A DNA stretch of 64,000 nt from Saturnia japonica (taxonomy: Eukaryota > Arthropoda > Insecta > Lepidoptera > Saturniidae): NCBI GenBank assembly GCA_033032175.1, contig CM065318.1, positions 1,364,001 through 1,428,000 on the forward strand. The letters are read 5' to 3'. The translations under genes and the position numbers were made by a program. This document shows positions 35,111 to 47,525 of the stretch, piece after piece. Position 1 is the first letter of the stretch; each line of letters opens with the position of its first letter. The notes under the pieces are model-generated. The model searched no databases. It worked only from the letters and a program-made list of their open reading frames with translations, and was not told the origin of the DNA.

Positions 35111-36149
35111 GATATATTCTCAGGAGTATAGTGTTTAGATGGAGTGTAGTTTAGCGTAGCGGAGCGAATTGGAGGAGAGTATTGTAGTGTAGTGTAGTGG
35201 AGTGGAGTGGAGTGATGTTAGAATCCTATGGTTGTCGTTCCACAAAATATAGTGAAATAAGTGATTAATTTGAATATAAAGTGTTGTTCATTTTGATAAT
35301 CTATATAGTATACGTCTAATCAACTGTTATTTATGGTTTTAAAATGTTTAAAACAACAACGTTGAAATGTTAAAACGTTCTGAATTTAGCTAACCTATAT
35401 TATTAACAAATTAAAAAAAAAAACGTTTGCGTTTCGGGACGCTCGACAGAAGTTATAACTTAGATCAATCTCAGTTGAACTATTTAATATTGAAATTGTT
35501 TAACTTGAGAAAAGCTTAGGTCAAAAAATAAAAATGCTTTCCTCGTCCCAAAACACAGTCTCTAGACTAGTCGGAACAGTAAGAATAGTTTACGATTATT
35601 CACCATTATTGTATTTTGTATTGGTTTTTTTTTTGTATATTCGAGATTAGATCATAATATATTACACTATAAAGTACTTATAGAATAGTTAATTACGTAA
35701 AATTTACATATCTGGTAAAATAAACAACCGACATACATGTTTCTGGTAACGAACGTTTATCATAAACAAGATTTTAAACATTTTCTTATGATCCCAAAGT
35801 ATCGGCAGAATGAAAACATTTAGCACCCAAGAATAAATTCCAAATACATATCTGTAACGAATATTTTTCATAAAATATGTTCTGCTAAATAAGCATGTTT
35901 AATATTAAATACAAATCCGCGATATTTTTGTCTCGTTTGAGCATAATGCTGGTTTTTCAACTCAAAGACGGTCGCTGTTCAACGGCTGAGCTATGTGATG
36001 TTTGTTATTAAATACCATATTTCACTATTAACGTTGCTTACCTTACTTCTTTTTAGCAACGTTTTGTGCGAACGAAACGGTCGTTTAGATGATTAAGTTT
36101 TTCTATATTACTTTTATGAAAATCGTGACTTTTTTTATCGTTATGCCCA

Positions 36150-36425
36150 CAATGGTAACACGCCCAATGTGGTAACACGCTAAGCCTAGTGGAAGACTGG
36201 CTCTCAAGTGTAGCTGTCGGAATACACCTATAGGTGCTTGGTACAACTTGAGGGTAGTAGCTAGCCAGGCGGGCTTTAGAAAAATCCCTACCACCATGCT
36301 ATGGTTTGATCACGATGTTTTCCTTCAACGAAAGCTCAGGCTCATTGCAGGGATTAGAACTCACGTCGATCGATGCGGAGTCCGTACACTCTACAAACAG
36401 ACCCATCCTTTCCTTATTGTAACTA
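36150..36425 (-). repeat. SINE family 2 copy
   Basis: Inverted copy: acgtcgatcgatgcggagtc is the reversed tRNA-like head. The body has ccatgctatggtttgatcac and ggctctcaagtgtagctgtc. ORFs here on both strands are products of the repeat. Confidence 0.8.
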
Positions 36426-37191
36426 CACATTGATATACTTGTAAGTAGGTAGCATATTGCTGGTTTTTTTTTAACTAGTGAAAAGATAGCTTCAACCTTA
36501 TATAATAAATGTATAACCTTATGTAATAATTTACTAATAGCTACACAGTAATTATTTCCATCTTTTAATTTTATTGTTATTTTTATTTTTTGACTTCCAG
36601 ATATAAATCATTCCTCAAAGATTTTTTCCTTACAATCCCATATCTCCCGTCTTCATTAAATTTAATGATTCAAAACATTGTTTTGAATCTTCTACTACCC
36701 GTTAGTGACAGTTTATTTTTTGATATAAGTTTATTTTAAAATAAAATTTATGTTTCCCTATAAATAAATTTTTTCAAAAACTTTTTAATTAATTAGACTA
36801 CTGCGACATTTATGAATAATCAATTTATTAATAGATTGTTTATTTTGTATAATGTGTGAATTATTCGCACACGGGTAAGCCAGTTATTTGGTTTTTTTTA
36901 AACCATCACTAAAGCATCCCTTCGAGTTGATGATGGTTCGATAAAAAAGAGCTGGTACGCCGATCAAACGCCTCCTATACTGAGAACTTTTGTTCATGCT
37001 AAGAAAACATTGTGATAAAACTATAACATTTTGGTAAGGATTTTCTTAGTCTTCGCTTAGCTAGCTCTGCGAAACTTAAAGTTCTAGACCTATCACAAGG
37101 CTATTATTGATGATTTCCAGCAGCTCTTTAAAATATTTCGCGAATGAGCTATTTGATTGATGTAGGCGTTTTGTTTGGGGAATCCATCGTA

Positions 37192-37649
37192 ATTACTTTA
37201 TCCAAATTTTCTTTACTACTTCCGACTAAAGATAAACGGTTGTTTCGTCTTTCTGCAACAACAAACGTTTGTTATTAACTGTTGAGGATAATCTGAAAAT
37301 TGTAAATCTAAAACTAATAGTGGAAAAGAAGAAAAATCATAAAGAGGAATATTAGTAACTGAAACGATTAAAGATGCGGTCGAGCCCGTAGACCAAATCG
37401 TTACTAACCTATAGGAATAAATGTTAAGCAAATAATAATAAACAAATTAAAAAACTATATTGTTAATAGGATATGAAACGACCACAATCAATTACACGTG
37501 TTTCGCCCCTCAAGCATCCTCAGATCGACAGATCTATTATTTTTAGATTCACCTCAACAATTAATAACAAACGTGTTTTGTTGCAGAAATACGAAAAAAT
37601 CGTTTATCTTTTCAGGCGGAAGTAGCAAAGACAGTTTGAATAAAGTAAT
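37192..37649. repeat. Inverted repeat, arms about 97 bp, loop about 262 bp
   Basis: The reverse complement of 37192-37288 matches 37551-37649. Shared blocks are cctcaacagttaataacaaa (caa variant on the right), tgttgcagaaa.acgaaa, cgtttatctt and cggaagtag.aaaga. Both arms translate in their own direction as QQLITNV.CCR.TK..FIFS. They therefore look like two copies of one unit in opposite orientation. Confidence 0.85.
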
Positions 37650-39319
37650 CGTGAATGAACCGCAATTGCCCTCAGTTCACTTTCGACTAGATACTGGCGT
37701 GAGCGAGAAGAATCTTTTATCTCTTTTTCACAACACAGTTTTCGCCTTTACGCTGTAATTTCCTATCCCTTTTGTTACAACATGTTGATAATAACATTTG
37801 TGCCGTTATCAAATTGCTTTTAGTGAGAGTATAACGCGTATATTTATTTATAAAGCGTCATTGTTTGTGATACAAATAGTATGTTTTTTTTTTTATATTT
37901 CAATTTTTATTTCATTGATACTATTGCCACTTATTATTCTTCCTTATTCCTTCTCCCCTCCTCCACATGTGAAAGTTATAGCTACCCCCGTGTAAGAAAT
38001 GGCCCCCACCGTTTTATTAACATCTCGTTACTGAATGTTACGTAAGATAGTCAGAGGTGAGTCTGGTAGGACGGGAGGTCAAACGTAAGCTGAAAATCTC
38101 GTGAGTGTAAATATTTGTCTAGTGGCTTTCAGCGGGGTATTTACAGACGTTTAAGAGCTGAGTTTTCCAACTCTCACATTCGAAGCAATATAAAAAAAAG
38201 AAAATAAATAAAAATAAATCTCGGGCTCAATAATTCGAACAATGGCGTCCCGACAGTAAACGTCTAGACTAGAAATTGGCAGTTAGATCTAGACTCAATG
38301 AAAAGGCTTCTCAAAATTAATAGGATACTAGCGGCGATGTATTCTGAAAGGTCGTGTTAGAGCTAGCTTTTTATGGTTTTGTCTGTTTTATTAGAATACA
38401 TAGAAAATACAAATGAATTGTGTTAAACTGGGAATAGAATGATAAGAAATTTGCAAGTTCCTTTGTTAGAGATAAGATGGAAGTTACTTTGATTTCTCGG
38501 GATGTTATTTGATATCCTTTTAGCTATTGGTATGGCTTACATTGACCGCTTGTTTTGCACTTCGTGTTCTGTAAGTTTTGTATACCCTATGTTTATTTTT
38601 CCAGAAACACCTTGTATTTACTCTCCGTTATAGTTTTGTGTGTGAACTTAAATGGTTCTCGTATCACCATCCATTCTAAGTAAGCCTAAGCGTCTCTGCT
38701 CGTCAAGCTCTTTTTTCGTAACCTGTGAAGTTCCAAGTAAAAAATTTATTTTACTAATTATTTCACATCTACACCTCAGTCTTAACTAATTCAATTTATT
38801 ACAGCAGAGAACTTTTTGCAAATTGAATGAAGAAAAAAATTGGACGGGTTTTCGGTGAAAGGTATCCAATATTACACACTTTGTTAAGAGAAAATACGGC
38901 GGCGCAGCGTTTAGTTCATACAAACATATTTTCTCTATTTTATCCGTTGATACGGACTTTAGAGCAAATATATTTATACCAAATAATCTATAGATCTACC
39001 AATACCAATATCTCTATGTTTTGATTTTTACCATAAATTAATTATTATAAGAAATAAAAATCTTTTAAAATTACTAAAATTATCCAATTTTACCGCTATT
39101 CTAGATGCAGTTGTCTCTTGCGTGGTCTATTTGGTATTTGGTCACATCACGACATAAATAGATTTCTGATAAAACATATTCTTCAAATGCCGCTTTTCCT
39201 CTTAACTACAACTTTCAAAAAGGTTAAATTTACTAAGCACATAGTACATTTTAGCAACTGACTTTGAAATTTCTATTTAATTTTCTAGGTTTCTTATATC
39301 GTCCTTTTTTAGTATTTTT

Positions 39320-39545
39320 AGGTTGAGACTTTGTCGACCATATCACCTGATGTTTAATGATCGTGTGGCCCAAGAAGGTGTACACTAAGCCTAATAAGGA
39401 GGCTGGATCTCGAGGGTAGTTGTCGAAACACACCTAAAGTGCTTGCCGACAGATTTTCTACTTGAGAGTGGTTGTTAGCTAGGTTACGATGTTTTCGTTC
39501 ACGCTGATCGACGCCATGTCCGTATATGAAATTGCCATTGGCACC
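39320..39545 (-). repeat. SINE family 2 copy (diverged)
   Basis: Shares tacactaagcctaat, ctcgagggtagttgtcg, cacacctaaagtgcttg and cacgctgatcgacgc with the copy at 36150. The head is shortened. Confidence 0.65.
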
Positions 39546-42500
39546 ACTATTGCTACAAAACTTTCCTTAACTACGTCATTACTTAAAACCTGACGTGATT
39601 ATGAAATTGATAGAGGCCTACGTGATAAAATAAGTCTTTTTATATGTTGAATTATACATACCGGTTTTGGAAACAAGGGCAAAAGCACCCAACATTCCTA
39701 AAAGGAGAGTCGCTGCCATGTCTGCTAGTTCACGTGTCCATGCATAATACCCTTTTTACAGTTCGCCACACAACACCCGCTGTGGACAAAAATAAACTCT
39801 GATTACTTGCATAAAAGGGTTATATTTAAACACTTTAAAATATTAATTTGAACCTTCTCTATGTTCACTTTGCGTTTATTTTTGTTTTACGAGAACTGGT
39901 GTAAAATTTTTTGAACATGGGAAAAGGGTGTTGGTTAAAGCTTAATAAAGTACAGTTTTCCTCGTATAGGGTTGGAAAGGGATGCGAGTGCCTTCGCTTG
40001 AGTAGGGTTGCCGTAAATGAAATCAGTGAAAAGACGATGAGCTTGAAAATTGTGCGGAATCGCATTTCGCTGCGCAAACGAAGGTATATGCTGAAGCGCG
40101 ATATATTTTCCCTCTTTTTATTCTGTTTATTTTTAATACAACTTTTTTATTAACGAGAACGTTGTAATTACGTAAAATAAGGGTATAATCGAAACTAGCT
40201 TCTGCCAAGGGATCTTTTACTACGAAGGTAAAGTTCAAACGTTTCATACTTTGGAAAACTTGTTATATTTGCCCGTTACGGTACAACTCGGTGTGTTTGT
40301 ATCTTAGGAACTGTATTCACCGACCTAATTTTCATCGTTAGGTTAGCAACCAAATTTTCTCTACCCCTTGTCAATTAAAATAGAAATAATCCTATATTTA
40401 ATGGTTTCTTTTAACAGATAAATTATAAGTTAACTGGCAAGCGCAATTTCGTTGGCATGTACTAATATTATAATTACTACTAAATTACAATAGAAAAACG
40501 TAATGACATGTAACCTAGATCTTTCAGGCTTAGTCTTATAAAATACTAATATAAAAACTATGATACATTCAAATTGGTTCAGTAGTTTTTAAGTGATACA
40601 CGTTCGAACATGGAATATACATTTGTGTATGCAATTTTATAAAAAATTTAGAACAAAAAAACTTATATGAAGTTATTTTACGAAATTAAAAATACATATT
40701 GAAAAAGTTGTAGTTGCCTAAACAGTAGTGAAGTTTTATTTTTTCTTTACCTACAAAGGAACAAAACAACTCCCTTACAACATATATATTTAACGTTAAT
40801 GTTTGAGTAAATTTTAACCTTCTTCTTTATATTTCTAGGTTTTAAACACTTTTATTTTAATCTGGAAAAACACCTTATTAGTGTAATTATTTATTTATTG
40901 TTTCATGTATGGCTTATATGATTATCTTAAAAGAGAAATTAAGTGTTTTGCGAATTTGAAATATACATGTAAATTGTAAATCAGCTGAAAATTTGAGCAC
41001 AAAGCGTAATTCAACTGACCTATATTATCTAAAATTATTATTCACGATAGTTACTGTCAGAGATGCCAAAAAAGGTTAGGCCTTAAAAATAAATGAACAT
41101 GTAGCGAATGTTCAGGTCCTTCTAATTCCAAGGATTTCATTATTAGTTTGTATAAGTTCACCGTTGTGTTTGGTTAAACGGTCGCTCTGCGGTTCCAAGT
41201 TAATTATTCAGAAAACGAAACTCGACGACCTCTCTAAGTGCCGAATAGATTAGCAGTTTAGCCAACACCGTGCTATCTTAATTACCTGTGTTGATGACTG
41301 TACTCAGGTCTATTATGATCCCGACGAGCAGTGTACCCCTGTCCCATAAGATACGGGTTTAATCAAAGATAATTGTCCAACTCATCAGCGATGTTTAGGT
41401 TTTTGGTGTGCAAGTAAGCCCTTAGTTAAAGTTTAGATTGAACTTTCTCAATTATTAATAAGTAATCAAGGTATTTGATTGAAATGAGATAGATTATTGG
41501 TTCAATTTTCGCTAAGATCCATTTAACTTGTAATTGGTCTGATTTGATTAGATTTTGGAATAGCGATCCTCGAAGTACCTAAAAGCCTGTACTGAAATGT
41601 CCATTATAAACAGAAGGTTTGGAATAGTATTTTGCAAATAAATACTATATTCTTAGTTAAAAAAAGTCTTATTTTGGTTCATGAAATTTGGTGTTTTGTT
41701 TAGGTTAAGCAAAATTCTTCATGATCACTCATATTTTTGTGTTGAAATAAATGAATAAATTGGCTTTAATATAAAAGTAATTTTAGTGTTCTGATTTAGA
41801 TATAAAGATACCATCGTGCTGCCTGTATTAACGCGTGTGTATTCTAAAATGAATCTCACCTTTCGGTCAAGGTAAATACCGTAATATAGCCAACATTGTA
41901 GGGTGATTTATAATATTCCCCATCAAGCTCCTACTAGCTTTATAGTACTTGAGAGCCTGTTCTGTTTGTAAACTTATCTTGTAACGATTGTAATGTGTGT
42001 TATCTTTGAATACATTGTCACGTAATATATAACGAGAATTCAGTCGTATGTTAGACTTTACAGCAACTCTTGATCAATAAAAGGTATTCCAAATACCATC
42101 TGATTTTTAAATGATAAGAATATTTCCCCATCCCAAACCAAATATATTTGCCATCAAGAGACCTAGAGGCTTGGGCTCAAATTCGATAGGGAACTAATCT
42201 CGATAAATATATCCAGCAGCAAGGATTTGGGTCGTTTTGTCGCCGTTCCCGATAGTTTGCGTAATGAAGTAACTCGGATGACTATGTGGTTACAGGCAAT
42301 TACACTGGCACAGTTCCAGTTATGAGCTTACAGAACTATCGAGTTTCAATAACGCAAACTTTTCCTTCAGTTCTTGTGCGATTGCTTACTTTCAAATTTT
42401 CATACATAATAATAATACATATTGTTATTTATTTGTACATCATTAATTTCACGAATATAAATTTTCTAATATCATAATTATAGCTTTTAAATTGTTAATC

Positions 42501-42714
42501 AACGATTCCCAAAGTTGTCTATACGGACAACTGTATTTTTCTTTATCCTAGCTCTTCAATGTGATAGCACCGTACTTGACTATAATTGAAAACCACCAGT
42601 AGGTCAGCTTCAACTATATATATTTTATCATGAAAAGGGTACAATAGAAGACGCCGACTAACAAACTTTAGAAATATACAGAACAAGTTTAACCGTCGAA
42701 ACAAAGCACGAATT

Positions 42715-42930
42715 CCAATAATATATCTTATCTTTGCCGTACTGTGAAAGGGTAGAACCGTCTCCAGGTCAGTATATTCACTCATTCTTACGATATCGGA
42801 TCTTCAAGCATAACGTTAAGAAATATTTGTACTTACAGCGACGAAGCAGCAGTGCACCAGCACAAATTTGCTTTTGGATTGTATTATTTTTAGCATGAGG
42901 AACAGTGCTATACAACACTTTGCTCTACTA
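42715..42930 (+). mobile_element. LINE tail fragment
   Basis: The plus strand reads VSIFTHSYDIGSSSITLRNI, a variant of the P..VFP.SYD..SFK..V tail, followed by ttttggattgtattattttt and the 3' end shared with 18030 and 23970. Confidence 0.55.
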
Positions 42931-42992
42931 ACTATAAATAATAATATTGCATGTTATGTAGACGATAACTAAACTTCTAATACTCTGGTATC

Positions 42993-43319
42993 CTAAATAT
43001 TTAATACAACAATAAATTGATGTGGTTTAGCTAAAGCTTTAATCCTATTCAAATATTCTTGGGTTTCTCTAATCGATTTGTTAAAAGGAAAAAGGCGTAG
43101 CAGCCTCAATTGGCGTATTAAATTAAATTCCCAATACACTTCTGCAGCTATTCCAGTAGTGAACGTAATCTTCTTGGCCAAGATTTGATCCTCGTGCAAC
43201 GGAAAAGCGGAATTTTCAATTCTTATAGGAAATAAATTAGTTCTTATTACTGCGGTTTGAATCGCAATGGTCTTAGCGTAAGCAGGAAATTGAATGGGAA
43301 GATAGAAACAAGTTTTTGC
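42993..43319 (-). CDS. Unrecognised ~109-codon open frame
   Basis: I do not recognise this protein. The frame is open from about 43319 to the TAG at 42993-42995: KTCFYLPIQFPAYAKTIAIQ, then TAVIRTNLFPIRIENSAFPL, HEDQILAKKITFTTGIAAEV, YWEFNLIRQLRLLRLFPFNK, SIRETQEYLNRIKALAKPHQ and FIVVLNI. It has no in-frame ATG near its start, and looks like ordinary mixed protein sequence rather than AT-rich noise. A pyrimidine-rich stretch precedes ctaag/ACC, so a 3' splice site about 20 codons in is possible. It might be the last exon of a host gene, a retrocopy, or part of an unnamed transposon. It is not Ig-like and does not fit dpr. Confidence 0.35.
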   Translation of the reverse strand, partial: AKTCFYLPIQFPAYAKTIAIQTAVIRTNLFPIRIENSAFPLHEDQILAKKITFTTGIAAEVYWEFNLIRQLRLLRLFPFNKSIRETQEYLNRIKALAKPHQFIVVLNI

Positions 43320-43839
43320 TTTTTTTTTAAATATAATTAAAATTTGTGATGCTGAATTTATTTATGTTTTGCTTGCAAATCTCCAAAGGGTCGTCTTACA
43401 AAAACATTAATATAAATGTACTGATGATCTACCATGCACTGTATAGTCAAATAGTAGACAAATAAGCAAGTCATATAACAAATCTGCAATAATCTGTCGC
43501 AAAATAGCCTGAAAAAAATATGTTTGAAATAATTACCAGATAAAGAAAATGTCTTTTAATCCTTTTATTCAAAAGATGTCCATTATAAGGCGAGGATTAT
43601 TAGAAACTAGTCGTAGAATTTCGATTTTAATCTTCCCTCGACAAAACATTCCTGATGGTAAAAAAAATCCGCTCTTAGCAAATTGAAAATTAGAAATTTT
43701 TACATTAAGTTTACATTGAGAAAGAAATTGTTTGTTATCAAGCCTTAGTTAAACCATGCACTTGGATGGTGTGCGAATATCAGTTGTAAGAATTTAGAAC
43801 ATTATTAAATTCTTCCTTTAAATTCAGCTTTATTAAGTA

Positions 43840-44612
43840 CTAGCGATGTGCCCGCGGCTCCTCACGCGTTCATAGTTACGCAGTAGTTATTTACATCCCG
43901 TAACTTTATTTTTACCCATATTGTTGACAAATCAAATGCCGTATCAATTGACGAATGGCGTGTATTTTCCGTGTACAATTTTCATCAAATAATTCCTTTT
44001 ATTTCTTTCTTAACAAATGTATATGCATATGCACGTCCCTAATTTGGGACATGACGGGTTCTTCATACAAACTTTCACCCAAGTTTTATTTTCACCATAT
44101 GTGGAATAACACAATGAAATAATTCACTTGTAGCAAAACTGTATAATCCAGATAATTTACAATAGGTATATGACTTACAATATATAAAATCCCGCGAGTC
44201 GCTATTGACAGCGCACGTCATATTTCTATCGTAAAATAAAACAGTAGTTATGTCGTACTAACTGCGTAGTTAAACAATTTAAAAACACTTCAGTCACTTT
44301 TTAAAATAATACTAGACTTCATTTAATAGGTAATTATTAAAAATACATTACATTCAACAAACTGGTTGATATGGTAGCTGATGTCATTTCACCATTATCG
44401 CGCATGCGCATTTGGTGTTCCTATATTTTGTTCAGAGAAACTTTCATGTCCTATTTTCTGCCCTTAAAGTTTTATTTTCGCTACAAAAAATACTCTATGT
44501 CCTTTCCCAAGGTCCAATCTGTCTCTATACCAAAATTCATCAAAATCAGGGATCTATGCGTGAAAACGTAACAGACAGACAGAGTTACTGTCGCATTTAT
44601 AATATTAGTGTT
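43840..44612 (-). mobile_element. Helitron family D copy (about 770 bp)
   Basis: The left end is A then ctagcgatgtgcccgcggct (reversed CTAG-3' end). The right end has gacagacagagttactgtcg followed by catttataatattagtg. Internal ctatgtcctttcccaaggtc and caatctgtctctataccaaa match a known lepidopteran non-autonomous element. Two overlapping ORFs of 66-68 codons are incidental. Confidence 0.7.
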
Positions 44613-46224
44613 TATTAAAAAAAAATTAAATAACATAAATGTAAGCAAATAAACTAAAAATCATCAATGGTAGATATCGCGTGTCGAATTCTTACATAGA
44701 ATGTACCTTCCACTTAATAAGCTTAATTACACTTAGTTGAGTACTTTAATCTACAAATGAAGATCGTATATCTGATGGATAACATGTTGTATTATTTCCG
44801 TTACTTTATTTAATTTAAAATAATTAAACATTTCAAATTATACAATTTTCTTTATATTGTATTTATTATGTATATCCAATCGTATTAACCAATTGTTTAT
44901 CTTTAACCTAGAAATTTTTCTTTTTCAAGTAAAAACAAAAAATTTGGTTGATCTAACTGTTTTTTCATGACAACAGTTTTTATACTATCCCTAAATACAA
45001 TATGTAGTGCCGTGGTCTAGTTATTGGCTACTGGAATGGCAGTACATTGACCACATGTCCAGCTAGTACTATATAACTTGTTAATTTTCTTATAAGTAGT
45101 ATTTTTCTTTCCATTCAATTCTTGTGACATTTCTAGGTGAGAACTTTTCTATATCGCAATTCGGAACCGTGTTGGTTAGTTAGAGTAAATAGTAAAAATC
45201 CATTATAGTGCTGCAATATGTCGCAAAGTACCACGTTTTAGATTTAGCTCATGTATTATATTTATTGAACAGTTACCTATCTCTTTGATAATGGTGTGCA
45301 AGCCGTCATAATAGTGGTGACGTTTGACTATTTTTATGGACACTGTTATCTATGATGATATTGGTCTTATCACCAGTTTAAGTTATTTACCAAGCCTATT
45401 TTTAAACTTTTTAATTTCCTCACCAAAATTATAGAACATTTTTCTAAACCTCCAATCCAAAAGTTAGACTTTATTGTAAACTACGAAATGAATAGACCCT
45501 CCACAGTTAGAGCATCTCTCATGTTTATTAATTCATAGGCTTTTCAATAAAGGTTATCCCTGAGACCTTTTAGAGTGATTGAGGCTTCATCTAAGACTTT
45601 TCCACCCTAAAACATAAAGGGGTACTTAAGTATTTAATAGAAATGTAAGTGTTACTGCCTCAAACTGTATCTTATCTTAAAATACAATTTATTAACAACA
45701 ATTGTTTCGTTAACTCTTCCATTTTAATTAAAAATTATTGTATGTTTTTCTGTCCGTATATTGATTTTAATCTCAAAGAATAAATAATTATTACTTCGTG
45801 TATCAAATCCATAGTGTACCGAACATAGTGGCACTTTTTGGAGTGTGGCGTTCCATGATCAGGTTCCATACTAGGAATATGTACTCGACTGGTTTGCGAT
45901 CACAATGCATGTAGTGATAAATCCATAACAATGACTCTCTTTCGATTTGCCACGTTACGGGATCAACCAGTATTTATTCAGCTGCCAAGAAGTTTACAGG
46001 CCGGTATAAAAACACCAGCCGTTTTTGAATTGCAAATTCGCCAATCCAATCGCCAATTCCAATCGCCATTGTTTCTGAATTATACTGTACCTACCACCAG
46101 ACACTGAAAGACAAAAGTAAGAAAAAATATTTGCTAGCACCATCTCTTTCTAGTCATAGCGCGTTAATATAGGTAATACTTTGATCAATATTCAGACTAT
46201 ATTAGAATAATAGTTTTAAATATA

Positions 46225-46660
46225 ATAAAGTGGAAGAGTTTTTTGTTTGTTTAAACACGCTAATCTCTGGAACTACTAGTCGGATTCGAAAAATTATTTT
46301 TGTATATCACGAGGAATCATATTGGTTTCTATGATGGGACTACAACTCTCAGCTAGCCTTAAATAATGATTTTTTTTATGTAAATCGGAAGTCGAAGCCG
46401 TCCAGACCTGCATTATGGGCATGCATTGGCGTAACGGTTAATGTTATGTAAATACAATGTTCTACAAAAATATTGATCCTTAGTATATTATACTTATCTC
46501 TTATATATACACTAAAATAAGGATTTTTACAATAAAATTTAGTTGAAAATTAAAAAGAAATTTATGAGCAATATTTTTAGGGATATCATATTAATCCTTA
46601 CGAACAAAAAATACTTCATCAATAAGACAATTTTATGAAGTTAAACTTTGCCCTTTCTAT
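46225..46660 (+). mobile_element. Helitron family E copy (plus), truncated
   Basis: Contains tttgtttgtttaaacacgct, aatctctggaactactagtc, the block tcggaagtcgaagccgtcca and taatccttacgaacaaaaaa. It matches the reverse complement of 29090-29500. The 3' CTAG end is not found. Confidence 0.7.
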
Positions 46661-47007
46661 CATGTTATTTAGACACATAGTTTAGGAGATAATGGAAAAT
46701 GAAAATAACTTGTACTTGCGAGAAGCCAGAACAATTATGATATGCTACACGAGTGCGTTGGTGACGCGACAAATTAACAGGAAGTCGTAAGGCAGAGGTA
46801 GTTTAAGAATAAATATAGTAAAAATTGTAAGAGCTCCTTAACTGTTATATAATGTCCATATTTCTAAAAATAAATTCCGAGGGATGAAGGGGGTGCATGT
46901 TACACGAACAATGCAGCACACGATTGGCATCCCACAGGGAATTGCGTCAGAATGCCTCTGACTCAGTCACGCCCGTTTTAATTAAGGACTCCGAGATTAT
47001 TTCTTTA

Positions 47008-47250
47008 CTAGCTGTGCCCGACAGTTTCACTCGTGTTAAATATATCCTACCAACGCTCTACCGCGCCGTCAGCGCACACATGTAGGCTGTTTTTTTTTTA
47101 ATCTCATTGGTTTTTACAGAGATTATAGCACGATAAAGTAAACAAATAAAAAAATCAGTCCTTTGATCTGTATGAAATCAATCTAAGGGCCGGTAATTAA
47201 AATTTAGTAAAAATATTCCTCTAATAAAGTTACTGCCCTGATACTCTTAA
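47008..47250 (-). mobile_element. Helitron 3' end fragment
   Basis: A then ctagctgtgcccgacagttt and cactcgtgttaaatata, the reversed 3' end of the same superfamily as 10903 and 54134. The other boundary is unclear. Confidence 0.55.
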
Positions 47251-47332
47251 GTACTCTTATTTTTTTAAATATTTATATTTCTTTATTTTATTAAGCTACC
47301 AACAAGACATACCTACACATCACTAAAATTAA

Positions 47333-47525
47333 AAATACAACATAACATAACATACCATCACGCCTGTGTCCCCGAAGGGTTAGGCAGAGATATACTAATG
47401 TACACCCACAGTTCGCCGAGTATATTTTTCAGAAAAACCCAATAATACTTTGCTCGACCTGGGAATCGAACCGAGGACCTCAATCATACTAGTCGCACCT
47501 AAGACCACTAGGCTAATGACGTAGT
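47333..47525 (-). repeat. SINE family 1 copy
   Basis: Inverted: the left end has aacataacataccatcacgc and ccccgaagggttaggcagag, followed by the reversed B box ctgggaatcgaaccgaggac and the reversed A box gaccactaggctaatgac. Confidence 0.8.

Noticed and set aside
36103..36433. Overlapping ORFs of 61-64 codons on both strands
   Set aside because: They coincide with a SINE family 2 copy.
43840..44618. Two overlapping plus-strand ORFs of 66 and 68 codons
   Set aside because: Both lie in the 5' part of a non-autonomous Helitron read backwards. They are incidental frames.
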